Part shown: positions 28,363-38,048 of the stretch, piece after piece | Layout: each line of letters begins with the position of its first letter | Position numbering within the stretch: the stretch's first letter is position 1 | Notes under the pieces: model-generated | Told to the model about the DNA's origin: nothing | Database searches by the model: none | Seen by the model: the letters and a program-made list of their open reading frames with translations, nothing else | Origin: an uncultured Oxalobacteraceae bacterium | Lineage (GTDB): Bacteria > Pseudomonadota > Gammaproteobacteria > Burkholderiales > Burkholderiaceae_D | Direction: 5' to 3' | Assembly (NCBI GenBank): GCA_903862415.1 | Contig: CAIOYD010000037.1 | Location: 17,704 to 81,703, forward strand | DNA length: 64,000 nucleotides | Made by a program: the position numbers and the translations under genes

Positions 28363-29361
28363 TTAGTTTTTCACCACACCATGATCGGTAAACAACAATG
28401 GCACGCCTTTATCACTGACCACGGCAGCCGTCAGAGCACGCGCGTCTAGCGGTGGCCGCAGGGTAAAGTGCTCACCATTATCGTCACTGAGAGCCGAAAT
28501 ACCATCGAGTGCCAACGCTAAAACTTTACCTTTAGGCAATATAACCAATGACGTCACCGAACTTTTCATGTCATTCTCGATTTGCTTCCAGTTTTTGCCA
28601 TGATCGCTGCTTTTAAGGATTTTGCCCTGTAAGCCGCCGACCAGCAGACTGCCATCGTCCAGAACCAGGCCGCTCCATAAAGTGCCTTTGTTGCCCGTTG
28701 CCAGAACTTCCCAGCTGTGGCCGCGGTCTGCGCTGTGGTACAGGGTGCCCTGCTCGGCTGCCAGCCACAAATCATGACTGGCGTCGCTACCGGCAAACAA
28801 ATGAAACAGGTTCAGATCGGAACGGGATTTTTCATTGAGCAGCGGCAGACTGACATTGCTCCAACTTTTGCCACCATCGTCAGTCACCAGCAAGAGCGAA
28901 AACAAACCCGCCGCCACACCATGCCGGGCATCGGCAAACCAGACCGTAAAGAAAGGCTGATCATGTTCCAGATCGCTGTGATTGAGTATCCAGTGCTCGC
29001 CGCGATCAACCGAGGTCATGATCACTCCCCAGTGCCCTACCGCCCACAGCGTGTTGGCATCCACCGCCGTCACGGCAGTCAGGGTGGCGCGCGTGGGTAC
29101 GGCTTCGGCCTGATGATAGCTTTTGCCTTCATCGTCCGACAACAGCACCACACCGCGGTCGCCCACGGCGACGATACGTTTGCCGGCGCGAGTGGCGCCG
29201 AGTATCATGGCGCCCGGTGCCGGATTGACCAGTTTGGCCGCGGCCGTTTGTTTGGGTCCTGGCACATTGCCCAGTGCTGCTTCGTCTGCCCGGACTGCAC
29301 CGACTGCCAACAGCAAGGCAGACAGCAGAGACAAGGTGATTGTATTGACTGAAAATTTCAT
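28363..29361 (-). CDS. Secreted YCF48/BNR-like beta-propeller protein
   Basis: A 332-residue exported protein with signal peptide MKFSVNTITLSLLSALLLAVG. The mature part is a run of short propeller repeats with BNR/Asp-box-like text: SDDEGKSYHQAEAV, SVDRGEHWILNHSD, TDDGGKSWSNVSLP, SADRGHSWEVLATG, SSDHGKNWKQIEND, SDDNGEHFTLRPP. This is the YCF48/HCF136-like family. Such proteins are repeatedly found beside MMPL-type RND, DUF1329 and DUF1302 genes, as here (14 bases after the RND gene). A scaffold role in the envelope is an inference; the reaction or partner is unknown. Confidence 0.85.
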   Translation of the reverse strand: MKFSVNTITLSLLSALLLAVGAVRADEAALGNVPGPKQTAAAKLVNPAPGAMILGATRAGKRIVAVGDRGVVLLSDDEGKSYHQAEAVPTRATLTAVTAVDANTLWAVGHWGVIMTSVDRGEHWILNHSDLEHDQPFFTVWFADARHGVAAGLFSLLLVTDDGGKSWSNVSLPLLNEKSRSDLNLFHLFAGSDASHDLWLAAEQGTLYHSADRGHSWEVLATGNKGTLWSGLVLDDGSLLVGGLQGKILKSSDHGKNWKQIENDMKSSVTSLVILPKGKVLALALDGISALSDDNGEHFTLRPPLDARALTAAVVSDKGVPLLFTDHGVVKN

Positions 29362-29375
29362 GTTATTCCTCTGGC

Positions 29376-31733
29376 TCAGTGATTAAACAGCGCTGAACCG
29401 CGCACCGGGGTTTTACGAGGCCAGACTTTATCAAGCAAGACCGCAATCGCTGGCAAGGCTGTCATGGCCATGATCAGATTGACGATAAACATGAACGCCA
29501 GCAGTTTACCCATATCGGCCTGGAATTTCAGTTCCGAGAACGACCAGGTGGCTACGCCGATAGCGAGCGTGATGGCGGTGAATATGGTCGCCATACCGAC
29601 TTCCAGAATCGCGTGTTCGAGCGCATGCTTCATCGACTCACCCTGTACCAGATGCATTTGCAGGCGGTTGTAAATGTAGAAGGCATAATCGACACCGATA
29701 CCGACAGCAAGCACCATCACCGGCAGGGTCGCCACGGTCAGACCGATATTGAATTCTTTCATGAACCAGTAACCGATAAAGGTCGACAGCGTCAGCGGCA
29801 GGCAGCAGGCAATCACGGCACGGATGTCGCGATACGCCAGCAACACCAGCACGGCAATTGCAAGGTACACATTGAGCATCATCGGCAATTCGCTGCGCTC
29901 GACCTCTTCATTGGTCGCCGCCAACACACCGGCATTGCCGGAAGCCAGGCGAATTTTGACGCCTTCCATCGGATAGGTGGTACGGAACTGTTTAACCGCG
30001 CCAATGAGTCGATTAATCGTCACGGCCTTGTGGTCAGCCAGATAGATATGCACCGCCGACATGCTGCAGTCGGTATTAACAAAACCACGTCCGCGACCGA
30101 TTTCAGTGGCCAGACCGGAATAATTGACCGGATCAAGAGGCACCACTTCCATCTTGGGATTGCCTTCGTTATAGCCCTGATTGTAAGAACGCAGCTCGCC
30201 GGAAAAACTCTTGATGGCTTTGACGCCGTCGATGTTTTCTACCGATGCGACAAAGTCGTCCTGGTACTTGGCGATATTGACGGAACCACAGGAATTGGGT
30301 GGCGACTGAAACACCACCGTCAACCAGTCCAGACCCATATCATAGGAAGCAGCAATGGAAGCCGCATCGCGGTTAAAGCGTGCATCTTCACGCAATTCCG
30401 GTGCACCAGGCTGGACCGTACCCACCACCCGGTCACGACTTTGCCACACTGCCATGGCAAACACGAACACGGAAATTGTAGCGACGATCATGGCATTGCG
30501 CGGCTCGGCAATATGCGACAGGCCACGCAACCAGCCGGAACGCTGTTCACGTTTGAGCATCGAGCTTTTGGCAAACTCGCTGGTAAAGTTAAAGTACGAA
30601 GCGGCCACTGGCAAGAGCACCAGGTTGGTCAGAATTTTATAGGTTACACCGATGGCTGACACCACAGCGAGTTCTTTGACCATGGGAATCGGAATCAGCA
30701 ACAGCGTGATGAACGACACCATAGCAGTCACCAGAGCAAGCACGCCCGGCACAAATAAACCACCAAAACTCAGCCGTGCGGCTTCATAGGTTTTATGCCC
30801 GTGGGCGATTTCACGCACGATGTAATTAATTTGCTGCACACCGTGTGAGACACCGATGGCGAACACTAAAAACGGTACCAGTACCGCCAACGGATCGAGA
30901 CCATAGCCCATCAGGTTGAGGGTGCCGAACTGCCACACCAGCGAGGTCAGCGAACAGAAAATCGGCAAGATTGTCAAACGCACCGAACGGCAGTACCAGT
31001 ACACCGCCAGTGCAGTAAGCAGTAAAGCAATGCCACAGAAGACCAGTACAGAGGAAGCGCCCTCGGAAATATCGCCGATCTGTTTGGCGAAACCGATGAT
31101 TTGAATTTCATATTTACTATCTTCAAACACGCCACGAATTTGCTGGTTTAACAAACGGTTATAAGCGATGTAATCGAGTTTTTTACCATCTTTGTCGGCT
31201 TCACCGATTTCTGCGGTAATCATGGCACTGGTTTCATCGTGCGACACCAGCGTACCGATAAAGCCGCCTTCGGAAGTCGCGGTGCGGATTTTATCGATAG
31301 CGGCCTGGTCGAGCGAATCGACCGTCACAGTACCGGGAATCACCGGCTGGGCGGTAAAGCCTTCTTCGGTAATTTGATTGACAAAACTATTTGGCGTCCA
31401 CAGGGACTGCACGCCCAGCCGATCGATGTTAGGCAGCAGGCTGACAGCCTGCGTGACTTTATATAAGTGTTCCAGACCGTCTTTGGTCCAGATAGTACCT
31501 TTGGGATCGCGCACCTTCACCACCACTGTTAAGCGGTTGGCGCCAAACAGCTGGTCGCGGTATTCCAGAAAGGTTTTGACGTATTCGTGGTTGGTCGGCA
31601 TTTGCTTTTCAAACCCGGCATCCATATGCAGACGCACGCCAAACACAGCCATGACCAGGGTGAGCACGACCGCAGAAATCAGCACATACAAACGCTGACT
31701 AAACAGAAATTCTTCAAGTTTTTTGAAATTCAT
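29376..31733 (-). CDS. RND-superfamily transporter of the HAE3/MMPL type
   Basis: A 785-residue protein with two repeats of one plus five membrane helices, each repeat with a large periplasmic domain (about 35-225 and 430-610). The membrane parts carry AIGVSHGVQQINYIVREIA and AVGIGVDYAFYIYNRLQMH, the family's charged/polar helix positions. This branch includes HpnN-like and MmpL-like lipid transporters, distinct from the AcrB-like pump at 745-3801. Without an adaptor or TolC-like partner nearby, it probably works with the DUF1329 and DUF1302 proteins encoded just before it. A strong hairpin precedes it. Confidence 0.9.
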   Translation of the reverse strand: MNFKKLEEFLFSQRLYVLISAVVLTLVMAVFGVRLHMDAGFEKQMPTNHEYVKTFLEYRDQLFGANRLTVVVKVRDPKGTIWTKDGLEHLYKVTQAVSLLPNIDRLGVQSLWTPNSFVNQITEEGFTAQPVIPGTVTVDSLDQAAIDKIRTATSEGGFIGTLVSHDETSAMITAEIGEADKDGKKLDYIAYNRLLNQQIRGVFEDSKYEIQIIGFAKQIGDISEGASSVLVFCGIALLLTALAVYWYCRSVRLTILPIFCSLTSLVWQFGTLNLMGYGLDPLAVLVPFLVFAIGVSHGVQQINYIVREIAHGHKTYEAARLSFGGLFVPGVLALVTAMVSFITLLLIPIPMVKELAVVSAIGVTYKILTNLVLLPVAASYFNFTSEFAKSSMLKREQRSGWLRGLSHIAEPRNAMIVATISVFVFAMAVWQSRDRVVGTVQPGAPELREDARFNRDAASIAASYDMGLDWLTVVFQSPPNSCGSVNIAKYQDDFVASVENIDGVKAIKSFSGELRSYNQGYNEGNPKMEVVPLDPVNYSGLATEIGRGRGFVNTDCSMSAVHIYLADHKAVTINRLIGAVKQFRTTYPMEGVKIRLASGNAGVLAATNEEVERSELPMMLNVYLAIAVLVLLAYRDIRAVIACCLPLTLSTFIGYWFMKEFNIGLTVATLPVMVLAVGIGVDYAFYIYNRLQMHLVQGESMKHALEHAILEVGMATIFTAITLAIGVATWSFSELKFQADMGKLLAFMFIVNLIMAMTALPAIAVLLDKVWPRKTPVRGSALFNH

Positions 31734-31747
31734 TTTAAATCCAATGA

Positions 31748-31781
31748 GTCCTGTGCTGCCGCCATGACGGCAGCGCAGGAC
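31748..31781 (-). other. Intercistronic 14-bp hairpin between DUF1329 and RND genes
   Basis: Arms GTCCTGTGCTGCCG and CGGCAGCGCAGGAC (one wobble) with a 6-base loop fill most of the 68-base gap. No T tract follows on the minus strand, so it is better read as an attenuating or mRNA-stabilising structure than as a full terminator. Confidence 0.6.
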
Positions 31782-31801
31782 TTTATCACATCAAGAGTCG
31801 A

Positions 31802-33187
31802 TTAACGTTCGCTGATGGAACGTAAGTTTTCCGGCGTGTAGAAGTTCATGCTGAAGCGTTTGTCTTCGCTGGTGTCAGACAGGAATTTCGTGTCTTTACC
31901 ACCACCGAGTACATTCGAATCTGTCACATAACGACCATTGGTGAGATCATGGTAATAATCGAGCGTGGCATTTTCACAGGCATTGATTTCCCATGCCGGC
32001 ATAATTCCCGCTTCTTTATTGCGCCACAATTTACCACTTGAATCGTAGTCTTCGGCCACGGCAGCCAGCCAGGTATCTTCATCCAGATAAAACACTTTTT
32101 TGGAGACACTGTGACGGGCATCTTTTTTCAGATCACCTTCAATTACCCAGACGCGATGCAACTCATAGCGACGCACATCGTTATCCACGAACGGTGCCTG
32201 ACCGACTGCCTTGTGACGCAAATCCACTGATGGGAAAGCATTGTAAGGAATGTAGATTTCTTTTTTACCGACAATTTTCCAGTTAAAGCGATCCGGATTA
32301 CCGTAGTACATGAACAGGCCGTCATTCGGGTACTGATTTTCAAAACCGATCAGCGGTGCATCGTAGGCGTAGGATGGCAGACGACGAACGCGACGCTGGC
32401 CGGTAAAGTAGTAGAACGATTCCACATCTTTATCGAAGTAGTACGTCTGGATCAGTTTCTGACCCGCCAGAGCTACCGGTTCAGTAAAGCCATAATAGAA
32501 GCCCTGCTGAATACCATTGACGCTGGCAGGTGAATTGGTGCCCTTTTTACCCCATGGGAAATACGCCATCTGATCCCAGCGGGTCACGATACCGGCAGTG
32601 GTACCTGGTTTTGGTGACACTGTAGTGTAAGCATCTGGCCACCAGATACCGACACCCTGGTAACGCATAATGTAGTTCCACATGGCTTCGATACCAGACT
32701 TAGGCAATGGGAATGGCACGCCTGGCAAATCGGCTTCTTCCAGTGCCCAGCCATTGGCGGCGATCTTGGATTTGGTCACGCCTTTTTTGGTGTTGTCGAG
32801 CACGAAATCAGGATAAGAACATTCGCGGTGTGAAGGATACACGCGCATTTCATAACCCTTGTTTTCCGTGATCATGGCAGCCTGACCAGGGGTGATTTTG
32901 TCTTTATACTTGGCCAGATTGGCGGCATTGATGACGAATAATGCCTTTTCGTCTTTATTGCCCCAGGATTCAATCCGGTTCATGCCGTAGTGCCAGCTAC
33001 CGACCGGTTTGTTGGTCGCACCACTCCATTTTGGAATTGTGCCATCGGCGTTACCGGACGGATCAGCACCGACAGGTGTGAGTGTGGTGCCGAGCTTGGC
33101 GATTTCTTCAGCGCTTGGTGCTGCGCTGACTTGGGTCATCGTGCTGCACAGGGCCAGAGCCAATACAGTAAATTTCAGGTTTTTCAT
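31802..33187 (-). CDS. DUF1329-family periplasmic protein (LolA/LolB-like fold reported for the family)
   Basis: A 461-residue exported protein with signal peptide MKNLKFTVLALALCSTMTQVSA. Family text includes LGTTLTPVGADPSGNADGTIPKWSG at the start of the mature part and the repeated RRVRRLPSYAYDAP segment. Near the C-terminus is RHSVSKKVFYLDEDTWLAAVAEDYDSSGKLWR. DUF1329 proteins are exported, of unknown biochemical function, and nearly always sit beside DUF1302 genes. If the reported lipoprotein-carrier-like fold holds, it could shuttle a hydrophobic ligand across the periplasm; that is inference. It lies 18 bases after the DUF1302 gene. Confidence 0.9.
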   Translation of the reverse strand: MKNLKFTVLALALCSTMTQVSAAPSAEEIAKLGTTLTPVGADPSGNADGTIPKWSGATNKPVGSWHYGMNRIESWGNKDEKALFVINAANLAKYKDKITPGQAAMITENKGYEMRVYPSHRECSYPDFVLDNTKKGVTKSKIAANGWALEEADLPGVPFPLPKSGIEAMWNYIMRYQGVGIWWPDAYTTVSPKPGTTAGIVTRWDQMAYFPWGKKGTNSPASVNGIQQGFYYGFTEPVALAGQKLIQTYYFDKDVESFYYFTGQRRVRRLPSYAYDAPLIGFENQYPNDGLFMYYGNPDRFNWKIVGKKEIYIPYNAFPSVDLRHKAVGQAPFVDNDVRRYELHRVWVIEGDLKKDARHSVSKKVFYLDEDTWLAAVAEDYDSSGKLWRNKEAGIMPAWEINACENATLDYYHDLTNGRYVTDSNVLGGGKDTKFLSDTSEDKRFSMNFYTPENLRSISER

Positions 33188-33205
33188 GGTGAATCCTCTG
33201 ATTGA

Positions 33206-35029
33206 TTAATAGTTATAGGTTAAGAAGGCGCCGACCATGTTGCGGTCTTTGTACGGTTGTGCGCCAACAATTTTTCCACCGGAGAAGGCGGTAAAGTTAA
33301 TCCCGGCCTGCCATTTGGTTGGATTTTGGTTGAGCAACATATAGAAATTGAGTGACTGAGCACCATTGAGATAGGTGCCGGCCGGATTCGGTGTGTAACC
33401 GGAAATGGCTTTATACAGTGTTACCCCTGGTGTGAGCTGCCAGCCAGTGAAAACCGAGCCATCGTAAGTCCAGTTGAAATCGACAATGCCGCCCGTGGAT
33501 ACAGGTGTGCCCACTGGCTGAACTGCACCGGAATGATCCAGGAAGGCAATGCCGCCGGCATCAACCGCCTGAAATACCGTTGTGCCATTCATGGTTTGCG
33601 ACACGACTGGTTTCAAACCCGGATAGTAGGTGGCAACACCTTCCATGGTTAACGTGGCCGACTCCGCTTTGAGCAAACTCTTCATGATCACCGGGTCATC
33701 GCTTGGTGTCAGTGTCGACTGCGCCGTCAAATGCCATTCCCATTTTTTCATGTCTTTATACAGCGGACATTGCAGCGAGCCTTTAGGACCGCTGAAAGCC
33801 AGATAGTTGGTCATGGCATCGAGTGGACTGGCCGAAGCAAAGCAACCTGCCAGGGCAATCGCATCTTTCGGACGATAGGACAGTTCCGAACCGATAGCCC
33901 AGTTACCCACTTGCAGATTGGTGCTGGCGCCAAACAACTGACGGCCAGTCAAATACTTGGCTTGAATATCGCCACCACCGGAAACCGTCGGGTCATTCAG
34001 ATACTGAAATACCGGTGATTTGTCCGTGTAATGCAGGTAGTAAAGACCATAATCCACGCCGGAACCTTCGGCCATGCGGTGGAAAGAAAGTCCGAACTGA
34101 CCGGCATTGCTGGATTTTTGATTTGGCAATGCGCCATCACCAACAAAGCCATTGGTACCGGCAAGAATTTGCTGATTGGCCGTCGCCAAATCAGCGGCGG
34201 ACACTTTACTGCCGGAACCCAGATATTGCTGCGCATAGGCAGCGGCATTCGGACCAAAAGCATTGTAGTTATTGGTATCGAAGGAAATCGAATCCTGCGC
34301 ACCACGACCAAAATAGTTGGCCGTTGACCAGTAGCTGCCGATGGCCGCATATTTATTGACCACATTATGGAACTGGAAGTAGGCTTCGGTATTCCAGCCG
34401 CTACCCAACTGACCGGCAAAGGTCAGCATAGGTGCTGGCAAAATGAATTCCTTGATCTGGGTACCAGGAATGAGTGATTTTTGGAAATCGGTCGCGGCGG
34501 AGGCATTGATACCGCCTAAAAGATACACGCTTTCACCCCAGTTAATTACCTGATTACCCAGACGCACACGCCATTGATTGTCATCGATGGTAAATTTGTG
34601 GCCAGCCCAGAAATCGAGCAACTGTACGCTGCCACTCATCTGGTTTTTAGCGGCTTGCGACATTTCGGTGTGTTCGGTTCTGGCCGCCATCGGATCATAG
34701 AAGCCGGTAGCGCGAGCCATGAAATCCATACCGGTTGGTTTGTTCGTTGCCAGCAATTCGCTGGTCACTTTGGCCTGACCGGAAAAGAATTGGTCTTTTT
34801 TATAATTCAAATTACCATAATCGCCGCCACCCCATTCCGAGGCATTCCCGATCGACGTCAGGCTGGAGCTGGGATTACCAGCACGCATACCGCCAGCGAC
34901 GGTGAACTGGGTATCCCAGGCACCTTTCCAGCTTTCGGACTCAAACGGTTCCGCACGTGCACCTGAATAGGCCAGCAAAATCGCTGCTGGCAGTACCGCT
35001 AACTTAACTAACTTATTGACTTGCTTCAT
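33206..35029 (-). CDS. DUF1302-family predicted outer-membrane beta-barrel protein
   Basis: A 607-residue exported protein with a signal peptide ending in SGARA. The mature start EPFESESWKGAWDTQFTVAGGMRAGNP is typical of DUF1302. The body shows many alternating aromatic strands and ends in AQPYKDRNMVGAFLTYNY, an outer-membrane-barrel C-terminus with a final aromatic residue. NQVINWGESVYLLGGINA is the most conserved family segment. An outer-membrane channel or receptor for a hydrophobic substrate is plausible. It has a clear AGGAG ribosome-binding site. It heads the four-gene envelope set, 65 bases after the APC permease gene. Confidence 0.9.
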   Translation of the reverse strand: MKQVNKLVKLAVLPAAILLAYSGARAEPFESESWKGAWDTQFTVAGGMRAGNPSSSLTSIGNASEWGGGDYGNLNYKKDQFFSGQAKVTSELLATNKPTGMDFMARATGFYDPMAARTEHTEMSQAAKNQMSGSVQLLDFWAGHKFTIDDNQWRVRLGNQVINWGESVYLLGGINASAATDFQKSLIPGTQIKEFILPAPMLTFAGQLGSGWNTEAYFQFHNVVNKYAAIGSYWSTANYFGRGAQDSISFDTNNYNAFGPNAAAYAQQYLGSGSKVSAADLATANQQILAGTNGFVGDGALPNQKSSNAGQFGLSFHRMAEGSGVDYGLYYLHYTDKSPVFQYLNDPTVSGGGDIQAKYLTGRQLFGASTNLQVGNWAIGSELSYRPKDAIALAGCFASASPLDAMTNYLAFSGPKGSLQCPLYKDMKKWEWHLTAQSTLTPSDDPVIMKSLLKAESATLTMEGVATYYPGLKPVVSQTMNGTTVFQAVDAGGIAFLDHSGAVQPVGTPVSTGGIVDFNWTYDGSVFTGWQLTPGVTLYKAISGYTPNPAGTYLNGAQSLNFYMLLNQNPTKWQAGINFTAFSGGKIVGAQPYKDRNMVGAFLTYNY

Positions 35030-35094
35030 ACTGTCTCCTGGTAGATGGGTTAAGACCTGTATTTCCGATTGTTGTTATTGCTTTACTGCGGTCA

Positions 35095-36564
35095 CTACAT
35101 ACTGCTTTGCTCTTCACTTAATTTCACTTGCTGATCCAGCGGACGTGCTACCAGCATATACATCAGCCCTGCGCCGATAACGATGGCCAGGGTCAGGATC
35201 ATGCCGTAATTCAGATACCATGGATCGGTGGGGGAACGTGGCCAGGCCAGATTGATGATGGCGCCGATACCAAACACGGCAGCAACTATATTCACCGGCA
35301 AAGCCCATTTACCCAGACGGAAAGCACCCTGAGGTACCCAGCCGTTTTTACGTGCATACAAGGCACCCAGTACGATCATCTGGAAGCACACGTAAATTCC
35401 CATCGAGCCAAACACGATAATGGTTTTGGCCGCTTCTTCCATGAACAGCCCCATGAGAATAATCATCACCGGAATCACACCAGCTACCAGCAAGGCGTTG
35501 GCCGGTACCCGGGTGCGCGGTGAAATTTTTTCCAGCCAGCTGCTGCCGATAATCATTTTGTCGCGCGCATAGGCATGCAGCAAACGGCTGGCAGCGGCCT
35601 GCAGACTGAGCAGGCAGGAAAAGAACGACACCAGCACAATCGCAATCACCACACGGAAGCCGGTTTCACCCAGAGCGGTTTTCAACACGGTGGTGACCGG
35701 ATCAACATCCTTGCCCGAAATCGCTGCCGCCAGATCGGGAATGGCCAGCAACAAGGCCAGACAAACCAGCATCGCGGCCGCACCACCGATATAAATCGTC
35801 ATGATCATGGCACGCGGAATCGCCCGGCTTGGATTGGGGGTTTCTTCGGCCACGTCGCCACAGGCTTCAAAACCGTAATAACAAAAGGTTGCGCCGACCG
35901 AGGCTGCCAGCAGGGCTGGCACATAGCCGACGCCATGACCGAAGTTGTAGGTATTGAACAGAATACTGAAATCCTGCTGACGGGCAAACACCAGCAGATA
36001 GATGCCAACACAGATAGCACCGACAATTTCACAGATAAAACCAAACATTGCTACCCGTGCCAGCAAACGTGTGCCCATCAGATTCAGAATCGTGGTGCTC
36101 ACGACCGCCGTGGCGGCAATGGTGGCATTGGCAATCGGACTGAGCTCGATACCCAGCAGTTGAGCCACAAACGGCGCACCGCCCATGGAAACCGCGGCCA
36201 GCGTGGTCCAGAGTGCCCACATATAAATCCAGCCGGCCATCCAGGCCCAGCGCACACCTACCAGACGACGTGCCCACGGATACAAACCACCGGAGATCGG
36301 ATATTGCGACACCACTTCACCGAAAATCAGGCATACCATCAACTGACCGGCACCGACCAACAGATAAGTCCAGAACATCGGTGGACCACCGGCCATGATG
36401 GCCAGGGCAAACACCGAATACACCCCGACCACCGGAGACAGATAGGTAAAGCCGAGAGAAAAGTTTTCCCACAAACTCATCGAGCGTTCAAACGTGGGCG
36501 TATAACCCAGTGCCGCCAGTTGCGCGGCATCTTCGTCCTGAGTAGAAACTGTATTGCTATCCAT
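35095..36564 (-). CDS. APC-superfamily amino acid/amine permease
   Basis: A 489-residue inner-membrane transporter with about 12 helices. The first helix region has FSLGFTYLSPVVGVYSVFALA, followed by GEVVSQYPISGGLYPWARRLVG, the APC consensus loop that binds the substrate backbone. An EETPNPSRAIPRAMIMTI segment follows helix 6. It resembles GABA/choline-type (BAT1-like) permeases. Position directly after patD suggests import of GABA, a polyamine-derived acid or another amine. Exact substrate is not readable. It lies 9 bases after patD. Confidence 0.88.
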   Translation of the reverse strand: MDSNTVSTQDEDAAQLAALGYTPTFERSMSLWENFSLGFTYLSPVVGVYSVFALAIMAGGPPMFWTYLLVGAGQLMVCLIFGEVVSQYPISGGLYPWARRLVGVRWAWMAGWIYMWALWTTLAAVSMGGAPFVAQLLGIELSPIANATIAATAVVSTTILNLMGTRLLARVAMFGFICEIVGAICVGIYLLVFARQQDFSILFNTYNFGHGVGYVPALLAASVGATFCYYGFEACGDVAEETPNPSRAIPRAMIMTIYIGGAAAMLVCLALLLAIPDLAAAISGKDVDPVTTVLKTALGETGFRVVIAIVLVSFFSCLLSLQAAASRLLHAYARDKMIIGSSWLEKISPRTRVPANALLVAGVIPVMIILMGLFMEEAAKTIIVFGSMGIYVCFQMIVLGALYARKNGWVPQGAFRLGKWALPVNIVAAVFGIGAIINLAWPRSPTDPWYLNYGMILTLAIVIGAGLMYMLVARPLDQQVKLSEEQSSM

Positions 36565-36573
36565 AATTACCTT

Positions 36574-38013
36574 TTATAACTTAATCATGACGTGACGTGC
36601 ACAGGTGTATTCTTCCAGTGCATAAATAGACTGATCCTTGCCGTAGCCGGATTTTTTCATGCCACCGTGCGGCATTTCTGCGGTCAGCATGAAATGGGTA
36701 TTCACCCAGGTGGTGCCATACTGCAGTTCTGAAGCCACGCGCATGGCTTTGCTGACGTCTTTCGACCAGACCGATGAGGCCAGACCGAAATCGGAATCAT
36801 TGGCCAGCGCAATCGCTTCATCAACGTCATTAAACGGCGTGACCGTGACCACAGGACCAAACACTTCCTTGCGCACGATTTCATCCGACTGTTTGGCATG
36901 GGCAATCACGGTAGGCTCGTAGAAAAAGCCGCGGCGTTTGGCGATGCGACCACCGGTGACGACTTCGATATGCTTGCTTTCCTGGGCGCGTTGAACAAAC
37001 GCTGCCACCCGACCACGCTGACGTTCGGAAATACACGGACCCATTTCCACGCCCTGATCGTGCTGCTCACCCACCCGGATTGTTGCCACCGCCGCGCCGA
37101 AATCAGCCACGAATTTATCGTAAATGCCTTTATGCGCATACACCCGGCAGGCAGCTGTGCAATCCTGACCGGCATTGTAAAAACCAAAGGTGCGGATGCC
37201 TTCGACTGCGGCTTCCAGATCGGCGTCATCAAAAATGATGACTGGTGCCTTGCCACCGAGTTCCAGATGCGTGCGTTTGATGCCTTTGGAGGCAGCATCG
37301 AGGACTTTCTGACCGGTTGAAACATCGCCAGTGAGAGAAATCATGCGCACCAGCGGATGATTGATCAGTGGTGAGCCTACCGGTTCACCGCGACCACAAA
37401 CAATGTTGATCACGCCGGGCGGGAAAATTTCTGCGATCAGTTCGGCCAGTTTAAGTGTTGACAGCGGGGTTTGTTCCGATGGCTTCAATACGATGGTGTT
37501 ACCAGCGGCAATCGCCGGGCAGATTTTCCACGCTGCCATCAGCAGGGGATAATTCCACGGTGCGATCGAGGCGATCACTCCGATCGGATCGCGCCGGATC
37601 ATGCTGGTGTGGCCAGCCAGATATTCACCGGCGGCCGAGCCATTCATGGTGCGGGCAGCACCAGCATAAAAACGGAATACGTCAGCAATGGCGGGAATTT
37701 CGTCATTCAGCATGGCCTGATAAGGTTTGCCGGTATTGTTGGATTCAATCAGGGCAATTTCTTTGCCGTTGAGTTCAATCAAATCCGCCACCTTGAGCAA
37801 CATGCGCGCACGTTCACGCGCCGGAGTGCGGCTCCAGCTGGCAAAAGCGGCGTTAGCCACATTCACGGCCCGATCAATTTGTGCATGTGAAGCTTGCGGA
37901 ACTTCGCAAATGATTTCTTCAGTGGCCGGATTGATGATTTGTTCAGCCACTTCATCGCCAGAGACGAATTGACCATCGATGAACAGTTCAGTGCGTAATG
38001 TAGGTTTTTTCAT
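36574..38013 (-). CDS. patD: Aminobutyraldehyde dehydrogenase PatD (YdcW)
   Basis: A 479-residue NAD-dependent aldehyde dehydrogenase that would oxidise 4-aminobutyraldehyde, made from putrescine, to GABA. Catalytic Glu251 lies in [10 protein letters not shown] and Cys285 in [21 protein letters not shown], a segment very like E. coli YdcW. The NAD-binding SLTGDVSTG loop and [16 protein letters not shown] text ([12 protein letters not shown]) are present. It follows ydcSTUV-like transporter genes in the same order as in E. coli, which supports the assignment. Other omega-aminoaldehydes may also be substrates. Confidence 0.88.
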   Translation of the reverse strand: MKKPTLRTELFIDGQFVSGDEVAEQIINPATEEIICEVPQASHAQIDRAVNVANAAFASWSRTPARERARMLLKVADLIELNGKEIALIESNNTGKPYQAMLNDEIPAIADVFRFYAGAARTMNGSAAGEYLAGHTSMIRRDPIGVIASIAPWNYPLLMAAWKICPAIAAGNTIVLKPSEQTPLSTLKLAELIAEIFPPGVINIVCGRGEPVGSPLINHPLVRMISLTGDVSTGQKVLDAASKGIKRTHLELGGKAPVIIFDDADLEAAVEGIRTFGFYNAGQDCTAACRVYAHKGIYDKFVADFGAAVATIRVGEQHDQGVEMGPCISERQRGRVAAFVQRAQESKHIEVVTGGRIAKRRGFFYEPTVIAHAKQSDEIVRKEVFGPVVTVTPFNDVDEAIALANDSDFGLASSVWSKDVSKAMRVASELQYGTTWVNTHFMLTAEMPHGGMKKSGYGKDQSIYALEEYTCARHVMIKL

Positions 38014-38048
38014 AGTTTTTAGTGGAGTCGAAAATTAAAAGTAAGGCG

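Noticed and set aside
29613..30659. 348-codon frame antisense to the HAE3 RND gene
   Set aside because: It is rich in His, Gln, Arg and Gly as expected from the reverse of a biased coding strand, and the opposite frame has a clear family match.
35575..36579. 334-codon frame antisense to the APC permease gene
   Set aside because: Composition is that of an antisense shadow and the real permease covers it entirely.
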